Positions 53,594-64,000 of a stretch of 64,000 nucleotides of DNA are shown here, one piece after another; within the stretch, counting starts at the first letter, position 1, and each line of letters begins with the position of its first letter. The notes under the pieces are model-generated. The model was not told where the DNA came from. It searched no databases and was given only the letters and a program-made list of their open reading frames with translations. The stretch comes from Metallyticus violacea (Eukaryota; Arthropoda; Insecta; Mantodea; Metallyticidae), in NCBI GenBank assembly GCA_030762175.1, contig CM060834.1, forward strand, positions 65,639,501 through 65,703,500, read 5' to 3'. The position numbers were made by a program, and so were the translations under genes.

Positions 53594-56500
53594 TTGATAG
53601 CCTCAGACAAGCATATTATGCGCAAAGAATCTCGAAAAGAAAAAAATTTTTTTTCGAAGTTTGGAAACTTCGTTAGAATCACTTTTTTTCCGTTCTTATT
53701 TAAGATTACTGGTTCTCTTTCATTATACTAGTTTGATAGCCTCAGACAAGCATATTATGCGCAAAGAATCTCGAAAAGAAAAAAATTTTTTTTCCAAGTT
53801 TGGAAACTTCGTTAGAATCACTTTTTTTCCGTTCTTATTTGAGATAACTTGTTCTCTTTCATTATACTTGTTTGATAGCCTTAGACAAGCATATTATGCG
53901 CAAAGAATCTCGAAAAGAAAAAAATTTTTTTTCGAAGTTTGGAATCTTCCTTAGAATCACTTTTTTTCCATTCTTATTTGAGATAACTTGTTCTCTTTCA
54001 TTATACTAGTTTGATAGCCTCAGACAAGCATATTATGCGCAAAGAATCTCGAAAAGAAAAAAATTTTTTTTCGAAGTTTGGAATCTTCCTTAGAATCACT
54101 TTTTTTCCATTCTTATTTGAGATAACTTGTTCTGCTTCATTATACTAGTTTGATAGCCTTAGACAAGCATATTATGCGAAAGAATCTCGAAAAGAAAAAA
54201 ATTTTTTTTCGAAGTTTGGAAACTTCGTTAGAATCACTTTTTTTCCGTTATTATTTAAGATAACTTGTTCTCTTTCATTATACTAGTTTGATAGCCTTAG
54301 ACAAGCATATTATGCGCAAAGAATCTCGAAAAGAAAAAAATTTTTTTTTGAAGTTTGGAAACTTCGTTAGAATCACTTTTTTTCCGTTCTTATTTGAAAT
54401 AACTGGTTTTCTTTCATTATACTAGTTTGATAGCCTTAGACAAGCATATTATGCGCAAAGAATCTCGAAAAGAAAAAAATTTTTTTTGAAGTTTGGAAAC
54501 TACCTTAGAATCACTTTTTTTCCATTCTTATTTGAGATAACTTGTTCTCTTTCATTATACTAGTTTGATAGCCTCAGACAAGCATATTATGCGCAAAGAA
54601 TCTCGAAAAGAAAAAAATTTTTTTTCGAAGTTTGGAAACTTCGTTAGAATCACTTTTTTTCCGTTCTTATTTAAGTTAACTTGTTCTCTTTCATTATACT
54701 AGTTTGATAGCCTTAGACAAGCATATTATGCGCAAAGAATCTCGAAAAGAAAAAAATTTTTTTTCGAAGTTTGGAAACTTCGTTAGAATCACTTTTTTTC
54801 CGTTCTTATTTGAGATAACTGGTTCTCTTTCATTATACTAGTTTGATAGCCTCAGACAAGCATATAATGCGCAAATAATCTGGAAAGGAAAAAAATTTTT
54901 TTTCGAAGTTTGGAAACTTCCTTAGAATCACTTTTTTTCCATTCTTATTTGAGATAACTTGTTCTCTTTCATTATACTTGTTTGATAGCCTCAGACAAGC
55001 ATATTATGCGCAAAGAATTTCGAAAAGAAAAAAATTTTATTTCGAAGTTTGGAAACTTCGTTAGAATCACTTTTTTTCCGTTCTTATTTAAGATTACTGG
55101 TTCTCTTTCATTATACTAGTTTGATAGCCTCAGACAAGCATATTATGCGCAAAGAATCTCGAAAAGAAAAAAATTTTTTTCGAAGTTTGGAAACTTCGTT
55201 AGAATCACTTTTTTTCCGTTCTTATTTGAGATAACTGGTTCTCTTTCATTATACTAGTTTGATAGCCTCAGGCAAGCATATTATGCGCAAAGAATCTCGA
55301 TAAGAAAAAAATTTTTTTTCGAAGTTTGGAAACTTCCTTAGAATCACTTTTTTTCCATTCTTATTTGAGATAACTTGTTCTCTTTCATTATACTTGTTTG
55401 ATAGCCTTAGACAAGCATATTATGCGCAAAGAATCTCGAAAAGAAAAAATTTTTTTTTCGAAGTTTGGAATATTCCTTAGAATCACTTTTTTTCCATTCT
55501 TATTTGAGATAACTTGTTCTCTTTCATTATACTAGTTTGATAGCCTTAGACAAGCATATTATGCGCAAAGAATCTCGAAAAGAAAAAAATTTTTTTCGAA
55601 GTTTGGAAACTTCGTTAGAATCACTTTTTTTCCGTTCTTATTTGAGATAACTGGTTCTCTTTCATTATACTAGTTTGATAGCCTCAGGCAAGCATATTAT
55701 GCGCAAAGAATCTCGAAAAGAAAAAAATTTTTTTTCGAAGTTTGGAAACTTCCTTAGAATCACTTTTTTTCCATTCTTATTTGAGATAACTTGTTCTCTT
55801 TCATTATACTTGTTTGATAGCCTTAGACAAGCATATTATGCGCAAAGAATCTCGAAAAGAAAAAATTTTTTTTTCGAAGTTTGGAAACTTCGTTAGAATC
55901 TCTTTTTTTCCGTTCTTATTTAAGATTACTGGTTCTCTTTCATTATACTAGTTTGATAGCCTCAGACAAGCATATTATGCGCAAAGAATCTCGAAAAAAA
56001 AAAAATTTTTTTTCGAAGTTTGGAAACTACGTTAGAATCACTTTTTTTCCGTTCTTATTTGAGATAACTTGTTCTCTTTCATTATACTAGTTTGATAGCC
56101 TTAGACAAGCATATTATGCGCAAAGAATCTCGAAAAGAAAAAAATTTTTTTTCGAAGTTTGGAAACTTCGTTAGAATCACTTTTTTTCCGTTCTTATTTG
56201 AGATAACTGGTTCTCTTTCATTATACTAGTTTGATAGCCTCAGACAAGCATATAATGCGCAAAGAATCTGGAAAGGAAAAAAATTTTTTTTCGAAGTTTG
56301 GAAATTTCCTTAGAATCACTTTTTTTCCATTCTTATTTGAGATAACTTGTTCTCTTTCATTATACTTGTTTGATAGCCTCAGACAAGCATATTATGCGCA
56401 AAGAATTTCGAAAAGAAAAAAATTTTATTTCGAAGTTTGGAAACTTCGTTAGAATCACTTTTTTTCCGTTCTTATTTAAGATTACTGGTTCTCTTTCATT

Positions 56501-59144
56501 ATACTAGTTTGATAGCCTCAGACAAGCATATTATGCGCAAAGAATCTCGAAAAGAAAAAAATTTTTTTTCGAAGTTTGGAAACTTCGTTAGAATCACTTT
56601 TTTTCCGTTCTTATTTGAGATAACTTGTTCTCTTTCATTATACTAGTTTGATAGCCTTAGACCAGCATATTATGCGCAAAGAATCTCGAAAAGAAAAAAA
56701 TTTTTTTTCGAAGTTTGGAAACTTCCTTAGAATCACTTTTTTTCCATTCTTATTTGAGATAACTTGTTCTCTTTCATTATACTTGTTTGATAGCCTTAGA
56801 CAAGCATATTATGCGCAAAGAATCTCGAAAAGAAAAAATTTTTTTTTCGAAGTTTGGAATATTCCTTAGAATCACTTTTTTTCCATTCTTATTTGAGAAA
56901 ACTTGTTCTCTTTCATTATACTAGTTTGATAGCCTTAGACAAGCATATTATGCGCAAAGAATCTCGAAAAGAAAAAAATTTTTTTCGAAGTTTGGAAACT
57001 TCGTTAGAATCACTTTTTTTCCGTTCTTATTTGAGATAACTGGTTCTCTTTCATTATACTAGTTTGATAGCCTTAGACAAGCATATTATGCGCAAAGAAT
57101 CTCGAAAAGAAAAAAATTTTTTTTCGAAGTTTAGAAACTTCCTTAGAATCACTTTTTTTCCATTCTTATTTGAGATAACTTGTTCTCTTTCATTATACTT
57201 GTTTGATAGCCTTAGACAAGCATATTATGCGCAAAGAATCTCAAAAAGAAAAAAATTTTTTTTCGAAGTTTGGAAACTTCCTTAGAATCACTTTTTTTCC
57301 ATTCTTATTTGAGATAACTTGTTCTCTTTCATTATACTAGTTTGATAGCCTTAGACAAGCATATTATGCGCAAAGAATCTCGAAAAGAAAAAATTTTTTT
57401 TTCGAAGTTTGGAAATTTCGTTAAAATCACTTTTTTGCGTTCTTATTTAAGATAACTTGTTCTCTTTCATTATACTAGTTTGATAGCCTTAGACAAGCAT
57501 ATTATGCGCAAAGAATCTCGAAAAGAAAAAAATTTTTTTTCGAAGTTTGGAATCTTCCTTAGAATCACTTTTTTTCCATTCTTATTTGAGATAACTTGTT
57601 CTCTTTCATTATACTAGTTTGATAGCCTTAGAAAGCATATTATGCGCAAAGAATCTCGAAAAGAAAAAAAATTTTTTTCGAAGTTTGGAAACTTCGTTAG
57701 AATCACTTTTTTTCCGTTCTTATTTGAAATAACTGGTTCTCTTTCATTATACTAGTTTGATAGCCTTAGACAAGCATATTATGCGCAAAGAATCTCGAAA
57801 AGAAAAAAATTTTTTTTCGAAGTTTGGAAACTTCGTTAGAATCACTTTTTTTCCGTTCTTATTTAAGATAACTTGTTCTCTTTCATTATACTAGTTTGAT
57901 AGCCTTAGACAAGCATATTATGCGCAAAGAATCTCCAAAAGAAAAAAAATTTTTTTCGAAGTTTGGAAACTTCGTTAGAATCACTTTTTTTCCGTTCTTA
58001 TTTGAGATAACTGGTTCTCTTTCATTATACTAGTTTGATAGCCTCAGACAAGCATATTATGCGCAAAGAATCTCGAAAAGAAAAAAATTTTTTTTCGAAG
58101 TTTGGAAACTTCCTTAGAATCACTTTTTTTCCATTCTTATTTGAGATAACTTGTTCTCTTTCATTATACTTGTTTGATAGCCTTAGACAAGCATATTATG
58201 CACAAAGAATCTCGAAAAGAAAAAAATTTTTTTTCGAAGTTTGGAAACTTCGTTGGAATCACATTTTTCCGTTCTTATTTAAGATTACTGGTTCTCTTTC
58301 ATTATACTAGTTTGATAGCCTCAGACAAGCATATTATGCGCAAAGAATCTCGAAAAGAAAAAAATTTTTTTTCGAAGTTTGGAAACTTCGTTAGAATCAC
58401 TTTTTTTCCGTTCTTATTTGAGATAACTTGTTCTCTTTCATTATACTAGTTTGATAGCCTTAGACCAGCATATTATGCGCAAAGAATCTCGAAAAGAAAA
58501 AAATTTTTTTTCGAAGTTTGGAAACTTCCTTAGAATCACTTTTTTTCCATTCTTATTTGAGATAACTTGTTCTCTTTCAATATACTTGTTTGATAGCCTT
58601 AGACAAGCATATTATGCGCAAAGAATCTCGAAAAGAAAAAATTTTTTTTTCGAAGTTTGGAAACTTCCTTAGAATCACTTTTTTTCCATTCTTATTTGAG
58701 ATAACTTGTTCTCTTTCATTATACTAGTTTGATAGCCTCAGACAAGCATATTATGCACAAAGAATCTCCAAAAGAAAAAAATTTTTTTTCGAAGTTTGGA
58801 ATCTTCCTTAGAATCACTTTTTTTCCATTCTTATTTGAGATAACTTGTTCTCTTTCATTATACTAGTTTGATAGCCTTAGACAAGCATATTATGCGCAAA
58901 GAATCTCGAAAAGAAAAAAATTTTTTTCGAAGTTTGGAAACTTCGTTAGAATCACTTTTTTTCCGTTCTTATTTGAGATAACTGGTTCTCTTTCATTATA
59001 CTAGATTGATAGCCTCAGGCAAGCATATTATGCGCAAAGAATCTCGAAAAGAAAAAAATTTTTTTTCGAAGTTTGGAAACTTCCTTAGAATCACTTTTTT
59101 TCCATTCTTATTTGAGATAACTGGTTCTCTTTCATTATACTAGT
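53594..59144 (+). repeat. Higher-order repeat unit H2 (5551 bp, about 40 monomers)
   Basis: Same ordered markers as H1, for example GTTCTGCTTC at 54129, CTCGATAAG near 55297 and TTAGACCAGC near 56657. It has lost one monomer near 54.48 kb, where a CCTTAGAC start is fused to the tail that lacks a C. Its final 1.8 kb (57342-59144) has no counterpart in H1 but begins again in H3 at 63171. That tail carries CCTTAGAAAGC (57627), a 2-bp-short monomer. Private changes include TTTCCAAGTTTGG near 53790 and GAATCTCTTTT near 55896. Confidence 0.85.
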
Positions 59145-62100
59145 TTGATAGCCTCAGACAAGCATATTATGCGCAAAGAATCTCGAAAAGAAAAAAATTT
59201 TTTTTCGAAGTTTGGAAACTTCGTTAGAATCACTTTTTTTCCGTTCTTATTTAAGATTACTGGTTCTCTTTCATTATACTAGTTTGATAGCCTCAGACAA
59301 GCATATTATGCGCAAAGAATCTCGAAAAGAAAAAAATTTTTTTTCGAAGTTTGGAAACTTCGTTAGAATCACTTTTTTTCCGTTCTTATTTGAGATAACT
59401 TGTTCTCTTTCATTATACTTGTTTGATAGCCTTAGACAAGCATATTATGCGCAAAGAATCTCGAAAAGAAAAAAATTTTTTTTCGAAGTTTGGAATCTTC
59501 CTTAGAATCACTTTTTTTCCATTCTTATTTGAGATAACTTGTTCTCTTTCATTATACTAGTTTGATAGCCTCAGACAAGCATATTATGCGCAAAGAATCT
59601 CGAAAAGAAAAAAATTTTTTTTCGAAGTTTGGAATCTTCCTTAGAATCACTTTTTTTCCATTCTTATTTGAGATAACTTGTTCTGCTTCATTATACTAGT
59701 TTGATAGCCTTAGACAAGCATATTATGCGAAAGAATCTCGAAAAGAAAAAAATTTTTTTTCGAAGTTTGGAAACTTCGTTAGAATCACTTTTTTTCCGTT
59801 ATTATTTAAGATAACTTGTTCTCTTTCATTATACTAGTTTGATAGCCTTAGACAAGCATATTATGCGCAAAGAATCTCGAAAAGAAAAAAATTTTTTTTT
59901 GAAGTTTGGAAACTTCGTTAGAATCACTTTTTTTCCGTTCTTATTTGAAATAACTGGTTTTCTTTCATTATACTAGTTTGATAGCCTTAGACAAGCATAT
60001 TATGCGCAAAGAATCTCGAAAAGAAAAAAATTTTTTTTCGAAGTTTGGAAACTTCGTTAGAATCACTTTTTTTCCATTCTTATTTGAGATAACTTGTTCT
60101 CTTTCATTATACTTGTTTGATAGCCTGAGACAAGCCTATTATGCGCAAAGAATCTCGAAAAGAAAAAAATTTTTTTTGAAGTTTGGAAACTACCTTAGAA
60201 TCACTTTTTTTCCATTCTTATTTGAGATAACTTGTTCTCTTTCATTATACTAGTTTGATAGCCTCAGACAAGCATATTATGCGCAAAGAATCTCGAAATG
60301 AAAAAAATTTTTTTTCGAAGTTTGGAAACTTCGTTAGAATCACTTTTTTTCCGTTCTTATTTAAGTTAACTTGTTCTCTTTCATTATACTAGTTTGATAG
60401 CCTTAGACAAGCATATTATGCGCAAAGAATCTCGAAAAGAAAAAAATTTTTTTTCGAAGTTTGGAAACTTCGTTAGAATCACTTTTTTTCCGTTCTTATT
60501 TGAGATAACTGGTTCTCTTTCATTATACTAGTTTGATAGCCTCAGACAAGCATATAATGCGCAAATAATCTGGAAAGGAAAAAAATTTTTTTTCGAAGTT
60601 TGGAAACTTCCTTAGAATCACTTTTTTTCCATTCTTATTTGAGATAACTTGTTCTCTTTCATTATACTTGTTTGATAGCCTCAGACAAGCATATTATGCG
60701 CAAAGAATTTCGAAAAGAAAAAAATTTTATTTCGAAGTTTGGAAACTTCGTTAGAATCACTTTTTTTCCGTTCTTATTTAAGATTACTGGTTCTCTTTCA
60801 TTATACTAGTTTGATAGCCTCAGACAAGCATATTATGCGCAAAGAATCTCGAAAAGAAAAAAATTTTTTTCGAAGTTTGGAAACTTCGTTAGAATCACTT
60901 TTTTTCCGTTCTTATTTGAGATAACTGGTTCTCTTTCATTATACTAGTTTGATAGCCTCAGGCAAGCATATTATGCGCAAAGAATCTCGATAAGAAAAAA
61001 ATTTTTTTTCGAAGTTTGGAAACTTCCTTAGAATCACTTTTTTTCCATTCTTATTTGAGATAACTTGTTCTCTTTCATTATACTTGTTTGATAGCCTTAG
61101 ACAAGCATATTATGCGCAAAGAATCTCGAAAAGAAAAAATTTTTTTTTCGAAGTTTGGAATATTCCTTAGAATCACTTTTTTTCCATTCTTATTTGAGAT
61201 AACTTGTTCTCTTTCATTATACTAGTTTGATAGCCTTAGACAAGCATATTATGCGCAAAGAATCTCGAAAAGAAAAAAATTTTTTTCGAAGTTTGGAAAC
61301 TTACTTAGAATCACTTTTTTTCCGTTCTTATTTGAGATAACTGGTTCTCTTTCATTATACTAGTTTGATAGCCTCAGGCAAGCATATTATGCGCAAAGAA
61401 TCTCGAAAAGAAAAAAATTTTTTTTCGAAGTTTGGAAACTTCCTTAGAATCACTTTTTTTCCATTATTATTTGAGATAACTTGTTCTCTTTCATTATACT
61501 TGTTTGATAGCCTTAGACAAGCATATTATGCGCAAAGAATCTCGAAAAGAAAAAATTTTTTTTTCGAAGTTTGGAAACTTCGTTAGAATCACTTTTTTTC
61601 CGTTCTTATTTAAGATTACTGGTTCTCTTTCATTATACTAGTTTGATAGCCTCAGACAAGCATATTATGCGCAAAGAATCTCGAAAAAAAAAAAATTTTT
61701 TTTCGAAGTTTGGAAACTACGTTAGAATCACTTTTTTTCCGTTCTTATTTGAGATAACTTGTTCTCTTTCATTATACTAGTTTGATAGCCTTAGACAAGC
61801 ATATTATGCGCAAAGAATCTCGAAAAGAAAAAAATTTTTTTTCGAAGTTTGGAAACTTCGTTAGAATCACTTTTTTTCCGTTCTTATTTGAGATAACTGG
61901 TTCTCTTTCATTATACTAGTTTGATAGCCTCAGACAAGCATATAATGCGCAAAGAATCTGGAAAGGAAAAAAATTTTTTTTCGAAGTTTGGAAATTTCCT
62001 TAGAATCACTTTTTTTCCATTCTTATTTGAGATAACTTGTTCTCTTTCATTATACTTGTTTGATAGCCTCAGACAAGCATATTATGCGCAAAGAATTTCG

Positions 62101-64000
62101 AAAAGAAAAAAATTTTATTTCGAAGTTTGGAAACTTCGTTAGAATCACTTTTTTTCCGTTCTTATTTAAGATTACTGGTTCTCTTTCATTATACTAGTTT
62201 GATAGCCTCAGACAAGCATATTATGCGCAAAGAATCTCGAAAAGAAAAAAATTTTTTTTCGAAGTTTGGAAACTTCGTTAGAATCACTTTTTTTCCGTTC
62301 TTATTTGAGATAACTTGTTCTCTTTCATTATACTAGTTTGATAGCCTTAGACCAGCATATTATGCGCAAAGAATCTCGAAAAGAAAAAAATTTTTTTTCG
62401 AAGTTTGGAAACTTCCTTAGAATCATTTTTTTTCCATTCTTATTTGAGATAACTTGTTCTCTTTCATTATACTTGTTTGATAGCCTTAGACAAGCATATT
62501 ATGCGCAAAGAATCTCGAAAAGAAAAAATTTTTTTTTCGAAGTTTGGAATATTCCTTAGAATCACTTTTTTTCCATTCTTATTTGAGAAAACTTGTTCTC
62601 TTTCATTATACTAGTTTGATAGCCTTAGACAAGCATATTATGCGCAAAGAATCTCGAAAAGAAAAAAATTTTTTTCGAAGTTTGGAAACTTCGTTAGAAT
62701 CACTTTTTTTCCGTTCTTATTTGAGATAACTGGTTCTCTTTCATTATACTAGTTTGATAGCCTTAGACAAGCATATTATGCGCAAAGAATCTCGAAAAGA
62801 AAAAAATTTTTTTTCGAAGTTTAGAAACTTCCTTAGAATCACTTTTTTTCCATTCTTATTTGAGATAACTTGTTCTCTTTCATTATACTTGTTTGATAGC
62901 CTTAGACAAGCATATTATGCGCAAAGAATCTCAAAAAGAAAAAAATTTTTTTTCGAAGTTTGGAAACTTCCTTAGAATCACTTTTTTTCCATTCTTATTT
63001 GAGATAACTTGTTCTCTTTCATTATACTAGTTTGATAGCCTCAGACAAGCATATTATGCGCAAAGAATCTCGAAAAGAAAAAAATTTTTTTTCGAAGTTT
63101 GGAAACTTCCTTAGAATCACTTTTTTTCCATTCTTATTTGAGATAACTTGTTCTCTTTCATTATACTAGTTTGATAGCCTTAGACAAGCATATTATGCGC
63201 AAAGAATCTCGAAAAGAAAAAATTTTTTTTTCGAAGTTTGGAAATTTCGTTAAAATCACTTTTTTTCCGTTCTTATTTAAGATAACTTGTTCTCTTTCAT
63301 TATACTAGTTTGATAGCCTTAGACAAGCATATTATGCGCAAAGAATCTCGAAAAGAAAAAAATTTTTTTTCGAAGTTTGGAATCTTCCTTAGAATCACTT
63401 TTTTTCCATTCTTATTTGAGATAACTTGTTCTCTTTCATTATACTAGTTTGATAGCCTTAGAAAGCATATTATGCGCAAAGAATCTCGAAAAGAAAAAAA
63501 ATTTTTTTCGAAGTTTGGAAACTTCGTTAGAATCACTTTTTTTCCGTTCTTATTTGAAATAACTGGTTCTCTTTCATTATACTAGTTTGATAGCCTTAGA
63601 CAAGCATATTATGCGCAAAGAATCTCGAAAAGAAAAAAATTTTTTTTCGAAGTTTGGAAACTTCGTTAGAATCACTTTTTTTCCGTTCTTATTTAAGATA
63701 ACTTGTTCTCTTTCATTATACTAGTTTGATAGCCTTAGACAAGCATATTATGCGCAAAGAATCTCCAAAAGAAAAAAAATTTTTTTCGAAGTTTGGAAAC
63801 TTCGTTAGAATCACTTTTTTTCCGTTCTTATTTGAGATAACTGGTTCTCTTTCATTATACTAGTTTGATAGCCTCAGACAAGCATATTATGCGCAAAGAA
63901 TCTCGAAAAGAAAAAAATTTTTTTTCGAAGTTTGGAAACTTCCTTAGAATCACTTTTTTTCCATTCTTATTTGAGATAACTTGTTCTCTTTCATTATACT
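59145..64000 (+). repeat. Higher-order repeat unit H3, cut by the window end
   Basis: Third unit in the series, with markers GTTCTGCTTC (59680), CTCGATAAG (about 60987) and TTAGACCAGC (about 62347). It keeps the monomer lost from H2 near 54.48 kb and has one additional monomer at about 63032-63170. It then re-enters the H2 tail sequence at 63171, with CCTTAGAAAGC at 63457. Private changes include CTCGAAATGAAAA (about 60293), TTCCATTATTATTT (about 61460) and AATCATTTTT (about 62422). The unit is incomplete because the window ends within it. Confidence 0.83.

Larger units (their letters stand above)
1..64000 (+). repeat. 139-bp satellite DNA array, about 460 head-to-tail monomers
   Basis: The same roughly 139-bp sequence recurs from the first to the last base without any intervening unique DNA. 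Monomer starts (TTGATAGCCT) fall 139 bp apart, for example at 4993, 5132 and 5271, with rare 129, 130, 138 and 140-bp variants. All copies read in the same direction and no inverted monomer was seen. Composition is AT-rich with long A and T tracts. Long homogeneous arrays of this kind are known from centromeric, pericentromeric and subtelomeric heterochromatin of eukaryotes. I do not recognise the family, so species and chromosomal position are not assignable from the sequence alone. Both window ends lie inside the array, so its true length exceeds 64 kb. There is no gene in the window. Confidence 0.98.

Noticed and set aside
1..64000. CRISPR array
   Set aside because: The repeats are contiguous 139-bp units with no spacers, and all parts of the unit are similar between copies. 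No cas gene is present.
1..64000. tRNA, 5S rRNA or other RNA gene repeat
   Set aside because: No A-box/B-box pair, no 5S-like internal control region and no conserved stem structure of these RNAs could be read in the monomer on either strand.
1..64000. Telomeric or simple-sequence repeat
   Set aside because: The period is 139 bp, not a few bases. The A and T runs are parts of the monomer and do not expand into long simple tracts.

Overview
The whole window is one uninterrupted tandem satellite DNA array with no recognisable gene. A monomer of about 139 bp (AT-rich; the G-type consensus has 42 G+C in 139 positions, about 30%) is repeated head to tail roughly 460 times. All copies have the same orientation, and there is no unique sequence, transposon, RNA gene or inversion between them. 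The array runs off both ends of the window. This is typical of constitutive heterochromatin (centromeric, pericentromeric or subtelomeric) in a eukaryote. I do not recognise the satellite family and cannot name the organism. CpG is not depleted in the consensus, which argues weakly against heavy germline CpG methylation.

Monomer anatomy (phase set at TTGATAGCCT): a GCATA-T-TATGC dyad followed by GCGC (positions 18-31); a mirror-like A7T8 tract flanked by TCGA on both sides (39-64); an 18-nt dyad CGAAGTTT-GG-AAACTTCG (62-79); an overlapping 17-nt stretch that partly resembles the mammalian CENP-B box (75-91); a T7 tract; and a pyrimidine-rich tail ending ATACTAGT or ATACTTGT. Two main monomer types exist. 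G-type has ACTTCG...TTCCGTTC and C-type has ACTTCC...TTCCATTC. The first diagnostic base sits at the end of the dyad and inside the CENP-B-like stretch.

Layout. 1-15963 (block A) is a mosaic of variant monomers containing its own internal duplications, for example about 2.4-3.9 kb repeated at 13.8-15.3 kb. 15964-34980 (block B) is a second, rearranged copy of most of block A, with whole-monomer insertions and deletions and a 15-monomer tandem duplication at 21371-25538. 33184-36777 is a 13-monomer tandem duplication that straddles the end of block B. 36778-46786 (block C) is a patchwork of segments also found in A and B. 46787-64000 resolves into a true higher-order repeat, with units starting at 48456, 53594 and 59145 (about 37 and 40 monomers, the last cut by the window end).

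Rare marker monomers (a 130-bp deletion monomer, a 140-bp CATAGATGTG monomer, a 3-bp deletion, a shifted-dyad monomer) recur at consistent offsets. They allow the order of several duplications to be read from the sequence. The short open frames that occur throughout are by-products of the repeat and should not be annotated as proteins.
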